Shown: positions 1-9,562, numbered from the stretch's first letter. The stretch: DNA of 64,000 bases from Akkermansia muciniphila (GCF_018709685.1 NZ_JABDHQ010000010.1:1-64000), one strand, 5' to 3'. Notes: generated by a model not told the origin, from the letters alone. A program made the numbers and translations.

Positions 1-173
1 GTTATTGGAGTTGGCAATGCTAAGGATCAGCACTACAATTTCACTCTTGTTAGAATATTATTTTTTATATTTTTTTCAAATATATTTTCATATTGAAAAA
101 AATATCCATTGCATGAAAGGAAAAATCTAACAAATATTTATTACACATCTCCTTTATAATAAATCATCCTTAT
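1..173. other. AT-rich intergenic edge
   Basis: This stretch is dominated by A and T runs (for example around positions 58-95) and contrasts sharply with the GC-rich coding sequence that follows. I see no open frame with a recognisable product and no convincing stem followed by a T-tract for the minus-strand gene that ends at 174. It may be the promoter region of a gene lying to the left of the window. Confidence 0.5.
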
Positions 174-1187
174 CTACCTTAATTCCACCCATACGCCGCG
201 GTGGTCGCTGGCCTGGCGGGAGGGGGGAGAGTCCAGGATGCCCATGGGGGGGTTGCGGCCGAGGCGCTTTTTCAGGGTATTGTTCAGGAAGAGGTGGTCA
301 AAGGAGTGGTAGGTGTCTCCGTCTTCGTAGTAGATGGTCCAGGTTTCTCCGCGGGAATCCCTGGGTTTCAGGCGGTTTAAACGGTATTCCGTTTTCGCCG
401 GGCCCTGGATAACCTGCACGGCGCTGTCCGCCGGACCGTCATTGAAGTCTCCGTACAAAAGCAGCGGCATGCCGTCCTGGGAGGCGATGACTTTATTCAA
501 GTAGTCCCGCAAGGCGTAGGCCTCCCTGCGCCGCGTGTCTTCCGCAGAGCCGTCGCGGCTGAGGCGGGATTTCAAATGAATGCCCATCAGGCGGAAGAGG
601 CGCCCATCCGGCGTTTTCACCGTGGCGTCCAGAATGCCGCGCAGCATTGTTTTTTTCCTCTTCGTTTCTCCAGATACAGGCATGTCCGTCACAGAACGGT
701 TGTCCACGATGGGATATTTGGAGAGGAGGGCCAGCCCCCGGTCTTCCCCGTTCCGCATGACCAGCACCTTGTGCGGCAGTTGAACGCCTTTTCTTTTCAG
801 CCGCATCTGCAAGTCGCGCACGGCGGCTTCTCCACCCATTTCAGACAGCCCCACTATTTCCGCCCCGGATTGCCGGACCAGTTCCGCCAGGGCTTCCCGC
901 GCCTCCACGGGCTTGTATTTTACCTGGAAGTTGCTTCTCCGCGGGTCTTCCGGAACAAAGTAGTTGCCCGCGTTCATGGTCAGCATCCGGACAGGCTCCC
1001 CTTTGTCCGGGATTTCCACTTTTTCCGGAACAGATGACTGTCGCGCTTCCCCCGGCTGGGCAGGGACGGCCTCCGGCATATCCAGAAGCGGTTTCCATTC
1101 CGTCAGCCCGTAGCCCAGCACCGCACATAGTACAATCAGGGCGGCAATGACGGAGGATCCCCTGCGTTTTGACGTTTTCCTGATCAT
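174..1187 (-). CDS. Endonuclease/exonuclease/phosphatase family protein, membrane-anchored or secreted
   Basis: The 337-residue product has a basic N-terminus and a hydrophobic segment at about residues 12-27, so it is probably anchored in the inner membrane or exported. The rest matches the EEP (DNase I/exonuclease III-like) fold: a Glu in GLSEMGG (E116), GIHLKS (H204), YGDFND (D247, N249), FDH (D297, H298) and a terminal SDH (D328, H329). These are the metal-binding and catalytic positions of the superfamily and all are present. The substrate (nucleic acid, phospholipid or other phosphodiester) cannot be decided from sequence. It diverges from the sigma factor gene at 1310 and shares a 120-bp intergenic region with it. 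Confidence 0.85.
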   Translation of the reverse strand: MIRKTSKRRGSSVIAALIVLCAVLGYGLTEWKPLLDMPEAVPAQPGEARQSSVPEKVEIPDKGEPVRMLTMNAGNYFVPEDPRRSNFQVKYKPVEAREALAELVRQSGAEIVGLSEMGGEAAVRDLQMRLKRKGVQLPHKVLVMRNGEDRGLALLSKYPIVDNRSVTDMPVSGETKRKKTMLRGILDATVKTPDGRLFRLMGIHLKSRLSRDGSAEDTRRREAYALRDYLNKVIASQDGMPLLLYGDFNDGPADSAVQVIQGPAKTEYRLNRLKPRDSRGETWTIYYEDGDTYHSFDHLFLNNTLKKRLGRNPPMGILDSPPSRQASDHRGVWVELR

Positions 1188-1309
1188 GCCCGTTGTCTTG
1201 AAAGATTTTCTCCATGGAGGACGTAGTGAATATACAGGTCCAGCCTCGTAAAATTTTCAGCTTATTACTCGGCTTTCACTTCACTTTCATCCGTAATTCA
1301 TGATAAACC

Positions 1310-1996
1310 ATGAATGTGCCTCCATTGCAACCCCAGAACGAGTCCCAGCCTGACGAACAGTCACTTTCCCAATACGCGGAACATACCAGGAAAAGCCTGA
1401 TTGCGCGCCTGGAGAATTGGGAGGACCAGCGCACGTGGGATGAATTTTACCGCACCTACTGGCGGCTGATTTATTCCGTGGCCCTGAAGGCCGGTTTGAG
1501 GGAGGACGAAGCCTGGGACGTGGTGCAGGAGACCATCCTTTCCATTGCCAAGCAGAGCAAGAAGAATATTTACAAGCCGGAACAGGGTTCCTTCAAGCTT
1601 TGGCTCTGGAATATGACCCGCTGGCGCATCAACGACCAGTTCCGCAAACGGAAGAAGGATACGGCCATGCTGATGAGTCCGGACGCCACAGAGACCCAGG
1701 AACACCCCATTGACAAGATTCCGGACGAAGGGAAGAATAATTTTGACCAGGTGTGGGAACGGGAGTGGCAGAATAACCTGCTGCAGGCGGCTCTGGAGCG
1801 CGTCAAGGCGAAGGTATCCCCCAAGCAGTTCCAGATTTTTGATTATTACGTGCTGCGGGAGTGGGATGCTGCCAAAGTCCGCAGGCAGCTTGGCGTCACC
1901 ATCGCCCAGGTGTACCTGGCGAAGCACCGCGTGGGGAGCGCGCTGAAGAAAGAGCTGCAATTCCTTCAATACCAGGAAGAAGAGAAGGAGAGGTAG
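1310..1996 (+). CDS. ECF-type RNA polymerase sigma factor
   Basis: The 228-residue protein has the two-domain layout of extracytoplasmic-function sigma factors. Region 2 is at about residues 40-110, with the aromatic, acidic helix (WDEFYRTYWRLIY, then AWDVVQETILSI). A charged linker follows, and region 4 is at about 160-222, ending in a helix-turn-helix (VRRQLGVTIAQVYLAKHRV). No anti-sigma gene follows. Instead the next gene, 128 bp downstream on the same strand, encodes a PAS/SpoIIE-type phosphatase, so a partner-switching or stress-signalling link is an inference. The promoter set it recognises is unknown. Confidence 0.88.
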   Translation: MNVPPLQPQNESQPDEQSLSQYAEHTRKSLIARLENWEDQRTWDEFYRTYWRLIYSVALKAGLREDEAWDVVQETILSIAKQSKKNIYKPEQGSFKLWLWNMTRWRINDQFRKRKKDTAMLMSPDATETQEHPIDKIPDEGKNNFDQVWEREWQNNLLQAALERVKAKVSPKQFQIFDYYVLREWDAAKVRRQLGVTIAQVYLAKHRVGSALKKELQFLQYQEEEKER

Positions 1997-2124
1997 CCGC
2001 GGGCGCCTGCGCCGGGATTGGAGCATTCCCCGCTTTTCCCCTGCCGTCCGCCTTTTCAGGAATGATTCCTTTATTTTGCCTCTTGCCAAGGCAGACGTTT
2101 TGTCGTTAGATAACGGCAACTGCA

Positions 2125-3762
2125 ATGCCGCCCTCACGCAACAGACATTCCGCCCAGAAGGTTTTTACCTGGGATAAGATCAAGATGGCCCTGGCGGCGG
2201 CGGAAGAGGGTTTTTATATCTGGAATATCAAGACGGGCGTCATCCATTACACGGACCGCTGCCTGACGATGATGGGGGCCAGCCGCAAGGAGAAGGCTCC
2301 CAATATTTTTACCCAGCCGGAGCTGACCATTCATGAGGAGGACCAGGCGTTCTTTTCCCAGGAGGTGCGCCGTTATCTGGACGGCCATTCCCACATGCCC
2401 ATGCGCATTGAGATCCGGATGAAGAAGCTCAATTCCAAGAGCTGGAGCTGGGTCCGCATCAACGGACTGGCGCGCAGGGACAAGCAGCGCCGCCCCGTCA
2501 TGCTGGTGGGCGTATGGGTGAATATTACCCGGCGGAAAACGGCGGAGCTGCGCGCGGCGGAGGACAGGGACCTGTTCCACACCCTGATTGAGCACATTCC
2601 GGACAGCATTTATTTCAAGAACCGGGAATCGCGCTTCGTCCTGGCGAACACGGCCACGGCCAATAAATTGGGCGTCCCCACCCCGGCGGACCTGACGGGC
2701 CGGACGGACGGTTACTTTTTCGATCAGACGATGTCCGATATTTCCCGCAAGGAGGAGCTGGACATCATGGCGACCGGACGCCCCATCCGCGCGCGCCTGC
2801 ACCATGAGACATGGCTCCACAAGGATGATTCCTGGAGCCAGATCAGCAAGTTCCCGTGGTATGGCCGCAACGGAGACCTCAAGGGCATCGTGGGCATTTC
2901 CAGCGACGTCACCAAGCTGGTGAAGACGGAGATCAAGGCCACGGAGACAGCCCGCATTCTGGAAGAACGGAACAAGTCCCTGGAGAAGGAAATAGATTTG
3001 GCGCGGGAAATCCAGTTCGCGCTGCTCCCGTATGAAATTCCTTCCCGCTCCCATACGGAGCACGGCCTGACGCGCCATGTGGATTTCCACCACATTTTCA
3101 CTCCTTCAGAGGGGGTGGCGGGCGACTGGTTTGATGCTTTTCCCGTGGGCAATTCGGGCGTGGGGGCCATCGTCTGCGACGTGATGGGCCACGGTATCCG
3201 CGCCGCCCTCATTGCCTCCATGCTCCGCGGCCTGATGGAGCAGTTGTCCCATTTGGCGGATAATCCGGCGGCGTTCCTTACCTCCCTGAACCACCAGCTG
3301 GCCAAGATTCTGCAACGGGCTAACACCACCATGTTCGCCTCTGCCGTTTACGTTTACCTGGACCTGGAAACCGGCGTCATGACCGCCTCCACGGCGGGGC
3401 ATCCGCACCCCATCATCCTGGGGCCGGACGGCGTTGCCCGCAAGATGCCCTTGCCAAAAGGCATCGCCATGGGCCTGCTGGATGACGCCACCTACCAGAA
3501 CGCCCAGTTCCCGCTACTGGCAGGTTCCCGCGTCCTGATGTATACGGACGGCCTGACAGAAGCCGCCAACCCGGAAGGGGAGGAACTGGGCGTGCACAGG
3601 CTGATTGATTATTTCAACAGCTCCTCTCCCAGGAGCACCAAGGATTTCGTGCACCAGGCGCTCACCTGCGTGGCCAAATTCACGGGCTGCACCAATCAGG
3701 CGGACGATATCTGCATGCTGGGCATCAGCTATTCCGAGCACGGGGAAAAACCCGGTCACTGA
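2125..3762 (+). CDS. PAS-domain SpoIIE-family protein serine phosphatase
   Basis: The 545-residue cytoplasmic protein has two PAS domains with PAC tails (about 20-140 and 148-270), a short coiled-coil linker (about 272-300) and a PP2C-type SpoIIE/RsbU domain to the C-terminus. Metal-binding acidic residues are visible in AGDWFDAF (about residue 332), CDVMGHG (about 354), YTDGLTEA (about 473) and QADDICML (about 524). Known relatives dephosphorylate anti-sigma-factor antagonists after a PAS or other sensor input. No antagonist (STAS) or anti-sigma kinase gene is present nearby. The ligand or cofactor of the PAS domains is not evident. Confidence 0.9.
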   Translation: MPPSRNRHSAQKVFTWDKIKMALAAAEEGFYIWNIKTGVIHYTDRCLTMMGASRKEKAPNIFTQPELTIHEEDQAFFSQEVRRYLDGHSHMPMRIEIRMKKLNSKSWSWVRINGLARRDKQRRPVMLVGVWVNITRRKTAELRAAEDRDLFHTLIEHIPDSIYFKNRESRFVLANTATANKLGVPTPADLTGRTDGYFFDQTMSDISRKEELDIMATGRPIRARLHHETWLHKDDSWSQISKFPWYGRNGDLKGIVGISSDVTKLVKTEIKATETARILEERNKSLEKEIDLAREIQFALLPYEIPSRSHTEHGLTRHVDFHHIFTPSEGVAGDWFDAFPVGNSGVGAIVCDVMGHGIRAALIASMLRGLMEQLSHLADNPAAFLTSLNHQLAKILQRANTTMFASAVYVYLDLETGVMTASTAGHPHPIILGPDGVARKMPLPKGIAMGLLDDATYQNAQFPLLAGSRVLMYTDGLTEAANPEGEELGVHRLIDYFNSSSPRSTKDFVHQALTCVAKFTGCTNQADDICMLGISYSEHGEKPGH

Positions 3763-3821
3763 CGGGCGCACGTGGCCAGGAGTCCGCAAGCATTGTCCAT
3801 CCCGCCAACGGCAGGGAGAAG

Positions 3822-5084
3822 TCACGTTGTCCCGGGGCTTTCTTCCGGGGAGAACCTGAAGTTGCGCCAGAACGGGACGCTCAGCATCCAGACGGAGAAG
3901 AGGGCTTCCAGCCCTCCCGCCATGATGATCGTCGTGGAGACTCCCCAGGCATCCACCACCGCGCCCCAGCCCATGGCAGCCAGGGGCTGCACTCCGATGG
4001 TGACGATGCTGAACAACCCCAGAATGGCGGATTTGCGTTCCGGAGGGGCCAGAAGCTGCACGGCGGAAGAGGAGGTCACGAAGAGGGAGGATGTGGCCAG
4101 CCCGGCAAAGAAGAAACATACGGCCTGTATTTCCACCACGGGGATGATGCCCGCCACGCACAGCGCGCTTCCCATCCACAGCGTGCCTGAGGAGAGCTTG
4201 GCCCCCACCCTGTCACTTTTGCGCGCAAACGGCAGGACAAAGAGGATGCTGACCATGGCCCCGGCCCCTACAGCCCCCAGAATGAGGCCGGTATTCCGGG
4301 GGTTCCCGTGCATCAGCGCCGGAACAATTTGGTAAAGGGATTGCCCGCAGATGTTCTGAATCAGCGCGCTGATCATGATGAAGAGCAGGCTGCGTGAGGA
4401 GAGGACGGCCTTGAGCCCGGAGGCTTTTCTTCCGGCTCCGCGCTGTTTTCTGGGGGCGCAGGCATCCGTGATGCGCCCTTTCAGGGAAACCAGGCAGCCA
4501 ATCAACGGCAGGCTTGCCACCACGTTGCCGCCAAAAGCGGTTCCGGCCCCCCATTCCGCAATGATGTATCCGGCCAGCGCCGGGCCTATGGCGCGGCAGG
4601 TATTGAATACCAGGGAGTACATGCCCACGGCTTCCTGCAATTGCCTGCGGGGGATCAGGTCTCCCACAAAAGCCTGTTGCGTGGGGAAGCCCACCGTCTG
4701 GTTGACGCCCATCACCAGCCCGGCGGCATACAGGTGCCATAGCTGGAGCATGCCAAGAATCGTGAGCAGAAACAGGCCGACAGCCACCAGCCACTGGACG
4801 CACTGCACGGCGATCAGCAGTTTTCTGCGGTCAAAGCGGTCTCCCAGCCCCGCCAGCAGCATGCCGCCCAGAAAGAAGGGGAGCGCATTGAGCGCCGCCA
4901 GCAATCCTACCGCCGTAGCGGAGCCGCCGGAAATTTCATAGACGAGGATACCCATGGCCGTGACCTGCAGCCACATCCCGATCAGGGCGGCTGCCTGTCC
5001 GGACCAGAAGATTTGCAGGTTCCTTACCTGAAGGGGCTTGAAGAAGCCCAGCCAGTCATTCAGCCATTTCATCAGCCCCTTCAT
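3822..5084 (-). CDS. MFS transporter (MFS_3/enterobactin-exporter-like)
   Basis: The 420-residue integral membrane protein has about twelve hydrophobic segments and the MFS loop 2-3 signature GDRFDRRKLL. I chose the ATG at 5084 because upstream in-frame starts would overlap the preceding peptidase gene and prepend a non-hydrophobic stretch. From 5084 the product begins with the typical short N-terminal amphipathic region (FKPLQVRNLQIFWSGQ) of the DitE/EntS-like branch. It lies 71 bp downstream of the M60 peptidase gene on the same strand, so co-transcription is possible. The substrate is unknown; relatives include siderophore and drug exporters. Confidence 0.85.
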   Translation of the reverse strand: MKGLMKWLNDWLGFFKPLQVRNLQIFWSGQAAALIGMWLQVTAMGILVYEISGGSATAVGLLAALNALPFFLGGMLLAGLGDRFDRRKLLIAVQCVQWLVAVGLFLLTILGMLQLWHLYAAGLVMGVNQTVGFPTQQAFVGDLIPRRQLQEAVGMYSLVFNTCRAIGPALAGYIIAEWGAGTAFGGNVVASLPLIGCLVSLKGRITDACAPRKQRGAGRKASGLKAVLSSRSLLFIMISALIQNICGQSLYQIVPALMHGNPRNTGLILGAVGAGAMVSILFVLPFARKSDRVGAKLSSGTLWMGSALCVAGIIPVVEIQAVCFFFAGLATSSLFVTSSSAVQLLAPPERKSAILGLFSIVTIGVQPLAAMGWGAVVDAWGVSTTIIMAGGLEALFSVWMLSVPFWRNFRFSPEESPGTT

Positions 5085-5155
5085 CGTAGCCCCCGCCGCC
5101 GGAACCGTCCAGACGCGAGTGCGGCAACGGTCCCCTCTCCCCCTCTGGGTTCCGT

Positions 5156-7102
5156 TTATTCCCCAGCCGTGTAACAGGCCGGGTAGTCCTTGGAGGGCAG
5201 CCACACGGGGAGGTTTTTCATCCTGTCCATGGCGCGTTCGGAGACAGGCATGCGCCAGATTTTAAAGAAAGGCCCCATGTTCTTTCCCGTGACTTTGGAG
5301 AAAGCGTTCATGACCCATTCCCATTTCTTTTCATCGCTCAGCTTGCCGTTGTCATACGGCTTGTCATGGAACTGGAGAGCCACTTGCCGGAAGGCGTCAA
5401 AGCCCAGGTAGTACATCAGTTCCACCCAGAAGAAGAGCTGAACCTTGTTGGGCGCTTCATTGTAGGTCTGGCCGCCGGAGAAGTATTTTTTCATCTCCGC
5501 GCTCATTCCGTACGGCCCCATGCCGCCGCCCCAGCAGGATTCGAAGTTTTTCCCGGTTCCCATGACTTCACAGACCATGGAGAAGATGTTGACGGAGACT
5601 TCCGTCTGCCCCTCCATCGTAAACGGGGGGGACTGGTGGTTATGCCCCAGTTCATGCCACAGCCCCCAGCTTCCGGACTGGATGATGGAGCCGCTGGCTA
5701 TGGAGTCCGTCCAATCCTTCGTGCCCATGGCGGGGTACCCGGAATGCCCGGCCCCGGCGGAAATCTGCCTGTCCACGACAAAACGCATGGGGTGGTGCAG
5801 GCGGTCCGGCTTGGTGTCCCACCCCATGATCCAGTCCTGAAGCCCCATGTTTTTTTGCAGGAATTCAGCCGCTTTCTGAACGTCCGGGCACCGTTTCAAT
5901 TGCTCCAGGGGCATCGTGACAATGAGGCGGGGCATGGAGATTTCCCCCCACGGCGCCCTGGCGTTTTCCAATTGCGCGGCCCATTGTTCCGGAGTGGTTT
6001 TCCCCATGATGAAGAGGGGCGCCGGAACGGCTCCGGAAATCTGCACCTTGAAGACTTTCCCGCGCTTTGAACGCTGGCCCACATTCACGTATACCAGGCC
6101 GCCCATCGGGTTCGCCATTTTCACGCGGCCCCGGTCCGCCGGAACCTGCATGGTTATTTCCGGAACCCGCTTCCATTCATCCAGCTTATGCAGGCTGTCC
6201 GTATGGCACCCTATGCGGACGCTGATGGAGCTGTCCTTGGGCGCGCCGGACAGGGAGAAAGAGATTTCCGCCCCGGGAGGCGCATAAAGCCCCGTGCTGT
6301 GCCAGCCGCCGATGTTGGAGTCTATTTCCACCGTACGCCGGACAAGCTGGGCGCCATCTTCCGGAACGCCGGGGAAATCCTTTGCCGCCGGGCATGCCTT
6401 CAGCCCGGAGGGCTTGGCGTCCTTCCATTCACGGCATTTTTCCAGAAGCTCCTGCATGCGCCGGGCATCATTCCCACTCTTCCACGGGGCGGCGCCCGTG
6501 GGGAATTCCTCCATTCCCGCCATCTTTTCAGCTTTGTCCCATGACCAGGTTTCCAGCGGCTTGTCCGCATCCATGGGGATTTCATCCTTGCTGGGGGTGG
6601 CGTAGACGGAAAGCTCCGGCATCACGTTTTTCACGGGCTGGGGGAAGAGCCCTTCCGGTTCCGGCTCCTCTTCCTCCACGGGAACGGGCTCCTCCTGCCT
6701 GCGGGCCTGTTCCTCACGCTCGCGCCGTTCCAGCTCCTCCCTCCTCTGTTTCTCCCTTTCGTCCTGTGCCGCCTGCTCCCGGAGCTTCCGGGACGCTTCC
6801 GCGGACTCACGGGCTTTCTTCTCCAAGGCCGCATCCCTGGCCTTCTGCGCCTCCTGCCGTTCCTTTTCCTTCTTTTCCCGGATTTCCCGCTCCCGCTTTA
6901 TCCTCTGCTTTTCAGCAGCTTCCCTGGCCGCCTTTTCCTTCACTTTGCGTTCCGCCGCCAGTTCCCGGGCCGCTTCCCTTTTCTCCACATTATCCCGGTA
7001 CAGATAATACCCGGCTCCAGCCCCGCAAACCAGCAGCAGCACTAAAAACCACCCCACGGCGGAACCTCTGAATACGTTACGGGAGAAAGAAGGATTGTTC
7101 AT
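5156..7102 (-). CDS. Membrane-anchored M60-like (enhancin/gluzincin) metallopeptidase
   Basis: The 648-residue protein has one N-terminal transmembrane segment (about 16-34) with no signal-peptidase site after it. A very long Lys/Glu/Arg/Ala-rich, probably helical stalk follows (about 36-150), then a globular region and a peptidase M60 domain. The zinc motif HELGH is at residues 483-487, and the downstream GQTE places the third ligand and conserved Glu at 501, as required for HExxH(x)GxxE gluzincins. The family includes mucin O-glycopeptidases of Akkermansia and Bacteroides, so mucin glycoprotein is a reasonable but unproven substrate. The topology suggests the catalytic domain is held on a stalk in the periplasm. 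An MFS gene follows at 5084. Confidence 0.88.
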   Translation of the reverse strand: MNNPSFSRNVFRGSAVGWFLVLLLVCGAGAGYYLYRDNVEKREAARELAAERKVKEKAAREAAEKQRIKREREIREKKEKERQEAQKARDAALEKKARESAEASRKLREQAAQDEREKQRREELERREREEQARRQEEPVPVEEEEPEPEGLFPQPVKNVMPELSVYATPSKDEIPMDADKPLETWSWDKAEKMAGMEEFPTGAAPWKSGNDARRMQELLEKCREWKDAKPSGLKACPAAKDFPGVPEDGAQLVRRTVEIDSNIGGWHSTGLYAPPGAEISFSLSGAPKDSSISVRIGCHTDSLHKLDEWKRVPEITMQVPADRGRVKMANPMGGLVYVNVGQRSKRGKVFKVQISGAVPAPLFIMGKTTPEQWAAQLENARAPWGEISMPRLIVTMPLEQLKRCPDVQKAAEFLQKNMGLQDWIMGWDTKPDRLHHPMRFVVDRQISAGAGHSGYPAMGTKDWTDSIASGSIIQSGSWGLWHELGHNHQSPPFTMEGQTEVSVNIFSMVCEVMGTGKNFESCWGGGMGPYGMSAEMKKYFSGGQTYNEAPNKVQLFFWVELMYYLGFDAFRQVALQFHDKPYDNGKLSDEKKWEWVMNAFSKVTGKNMGPFFKIWRMPVSERAMDRMKNLPVWLPSKDYPACYTAGE

Positions 7103-7245
7103 GTGATCGGAACTTGGAATGAATCGTCATCATTTCCTCATTGCAGGCATTCCTTGTCAATCTGATTCTTCCTTTTCCACAGGCATTTTTCATGGAAGAA
7201 TACGCCAAACAGGCCTTCCCGGGATCAGCCTCCCGCGCCCGGTCT

Positions 7246-8121
7246 TCAGGAATCCGCCTCCGGAATATCCATGTTCATGCGGAAATGGGGGAGCGCCCCG
7301 TGCATCAGGCCGTCCAGCACGCCGCGGGTGCGCGGTTCCGGGCTGATGTATCCATGGCCGCAAGCGACCATGGCTTTCACCTCCGCCGCCGCATTGGAGG
7401 GACAGCACCGGAACGCCTCCGGCAAATGCCGCATGGCGTCCAGGTCATTGTGCCCGTCTCCGAAGATGGCGGCACGGACGGGCGGTACGCCGAACCGGGA
7501 GGCCACAAAAGCCAGCGCGGTTCCCTTGTTATAGTCACGGTGGCTGAAGCGCAGGTAGGGCCCGGCACGCTGCGTCACGATTTCCTCATACAGGCCCACC
7601 CTGTCCCGGATGACGCAGGAGACGTCGTCCAGACCGCAGGCGTCATTCACCACCAGGGAAAAGGCGTCATTGTCCTGCCTCCGCAGCTCCAGCCCGGAAA
7701 AACGGCCTTCCAGATGAGCCATCAGCTCCTCCAGCAAGCCGCCGTAACGGCTGAACAGGTCATCATGGGCCACCGCGCAGGCGTCATTCCACGGAAGGCC
7801 GGGCATCAGCCTTCCCTCCGCGTCAGCCAGATGCACGTTGCGCTCCATCGTAACCGTAAAGTCCGGGGCAAACGCCTCCGGGTCATCATGGAAGAGGTCC
7901 ATCAGCCCTTCCCTCAGGTAAACGGGGTCCCGCCCCGTATTGATGCCCCACAGCGCTCCGTACCGTGCCCGGAGTTCACGCATGATGCTGAAAAACACGC
8001 GCCTTTCCTCCACGGGACCGCCCATCGTGAACAGGGTATCGTCAAAGTCGAAGGAAAAAAGATACCGGGCCTGCTCCGGCAACGGGAGAGAGCGGACCGG
8101 CAGAAAACGCATCAATTCCAT
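7246..8121 (-). CDS. HAD-superfamily (Cof/IIB-like) phosphatase
   Basis: The 291-residue soluble protein has the HAD nucleophile motif FDFDDT (D25, D27, T29) near the N-terminus and the C-terminal metal motif GDGHNDLDAM. The large cap between them fits subclass IIB (Cof/sucrose-phosphatase-like). Known relatives dephosphorylate sugar phosphates and related metabolites; the substrate here is not predictable. It starts one base after the stop of the upstream OmpA-like gene and is therefore the last gene of a three-gene minus-strand operon. Confidence 0.85.
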   Translation of the reverse strand: MELMRFLPVRSLPLPEQARYLFSFDFDDTLFTMGGPVEERRVFFSIMRELRARYGALWGINTGRDPVYLREGLMDLFHDDPEAFAPDFTVTMERNVHLADAEGRLMPGLPWNDACAVAHDDLFSRYGGLLEELMAHLEGRFSGLELRRQDNDAFSLVVNDACGLDDVSCVIRDRVGLYEEIVTQRAGPYLRFSHRDYNKGTALAFVASRFGVPPVRAAIFGDGHNDLDAMRHLPEAFRCCPSNAAAEVKAMVACGHGYISPEPRTRGVLDGLMHGALPHFRMNMDIPEADS

Positions 8122-8122
8122 T

Positions 8123-9562
8123 TCAGGCCAGCCCTCCCTTCACCCCGGCATGGCTTTCCGCACGCACAACGGGTTCCGCCAGGGGAATATCCTCCTCCAC
8201 CGGCTCCGCCGAAGGGATATGCTCATCCACGGGCTCTGCGGACGGAATGGTTTCCGGAACAGGTTCCGCCTGGGGAATGTCTTCCTGCCGCGGCCGGGGC
8301 TTCTCCGGACGCGCAGGAGCGGGGCGCGCTGCCGGAACGGCAGACGGGGGACGGGCGGCGGGAACCTTCCTTTCTGCGGAGGAAGCGGGGACTTTAGCCC
8401 GGGCCCCCACTCCGGCACGCACCTGGCGTGCAATCGGAGTGTTCATGTCCACGGCATACGTGGCGGGCAGGCTTCCTGCGGGGATTTCCTCTCCCGGCTT
8501 GCGCATATGGATTTCCACCCTGCGGTTGGCCGCCTGCGCATTCTGGTCACCCCTGGTGGAGACCACCGGACGGGAAGCCCCGCACGCGCGGATGTACAGC
8601 CTGCTTTCCCCGTTCGGCCGCGTCAGGGCAATGCCGTTATCCTTCAGCCACTGGCGCACGGCATTAGCCCGCATCAGGGAGAGCACGGCGTTGTATTCTT
8701 CAGAACCGAAGCTGTCCGTGTGCCCTTCCACAATGAAGATCGTATCCGGATTTTTCATCATCAGCCCGGCGAGCTGGAGCATGCTGAGACGGGCGGAATT
8801 TTTCATCACCGCCTTGTTGTATTCAAACAGAAGGTCCGCGCCCAGCCTGCTGTATCCGCTGTCTTTCCCCAGGGAAGACTGGGCCATCAACTGGGAGAGG
8901 GACTTGCTGCCGTCCGGCAGGTGGGAATCATCCTGGCCGCCCGCACCCTTGAGCTTGTTGTTATACCATTCGTCCGGGTTGACCATGTCCGGCTCCGCCG
9001 TCTTGATCGTCGCCGGGCTGGGAGAGGTTTTCAATGCCTCCGGCGGAGAAGGCTCCGGCAGTCCCTGCGCGACGGCCTTCATATCCACCTGCGGCATTTT
9101 GGGGGAGAGTGATTCCGGCACGGACGGAGCTACCGGATCAGCGGAGAAGCTGGTTTCCCCGGGAGCGATCACCACGTCTTCCAGCACCATGTCCTCCAGG
9201 TCCGGCAATTCCGGGGGGGCATCCTCAAGCTGCTCGATGTCCGGCGTTTCAACGGCTTCCGCCACCTCCGGAGCCGGGCGGTCATCCGCTCTCAGCACAA
9301 TTTTCTCAGGCACGGGCATCCGGTCCGCCGGAAGCGCGGGCGCCTTATGCACATGGATGCCCAGGTCAAACCAGCTCAGAACGATGAAGCCCAGGTAGTG
9401 CACCAGCACGGCGGCAAGAAGGGCGCCCACCGCCACGGCGGCCAGATGGCGCGGCGCAGGCAGGATGAAACGGCTGCGCCTGCGGCGGTTCTCGCGGAGT
9501 TCACGGGTGTTTTCCTGATTGGCACTCACGGGATCATCAGCAAAGGGGAAGGCCCGGTTCAT
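8123..9562 (-). CDS. OmpA/MotB-domain protein with N-terminal TM anchor and IPxAEPV repeats
   Basis: The 479-residue protein has an N-terminal hydrophobic segment (about 41-64) and a Pro/Glu-rich spacer. An OmpA_C-like peptidoglycan-binding domain (about 240-360) carries VEGHTDSFGSEEYNAVLS, MRANAVRQWL and ANRRVEIHM. A Pro/Ala-rich tail holds four approximate 11-residue repeats of the form xIPxAEPVxE. The domain residues that bind diaminopimelate (the Asp of GHTD and the Arg of NRR) are present. Anchored in the inner membrane, it should contact peptidoglycan in the periplasm. Its ATG overlaps the stop of the upstream alpha/beta hydrolase gene by four bases (translational coupling), and the HAD gene follows at once. 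Confidence 0.87.
   Translation of the reverse strand: MNRAFPFADDPVSANQENTRELRENRRRRSRFILPAPRHLAAVAVGALLAAVLVHYLGFIVLSWFDLGIHVHKAPALPADRMPVPEKIVLRADDRPAPEVAEAVETPDIEQLEDAPPELPDLEDMVLEDVVIAPGETSFSADPVAPSVPESLSPKMPQVDMKAVAQGLPEPSPPEALKTSPSPATIKTAEPDMVNPDEWYNNKLKGAGGQDDSHLPDGSKSLSQLMAQSSLGKDSGYSRLGADLLFEYNKAVMKNSARLSMLQLAGLMMKNPDTIFIVEGHTDSFGSEEYNAVLSLMRANAVRQWLKDNGIALTRPNGESRLYIRACGASRPVVSTRGDQNAQAANRRVEIHMRKPGEEIPAGSLPATYAVDMNTPIARQVRAGVGARAKVPASSAERKVPAARPPSAVPAARPAPARPEKPRPRQEDIPQAEPVPETIPSAEPVDEHIPSAEPVEEDIPLAEPVVRAESHAGVKGGLA

Noticed and set aside
7141-8397. Plus-strand open frame opposite the HAD gene
   Set aside because: Antisense to a gene with clear HAD motifs; no domain found.
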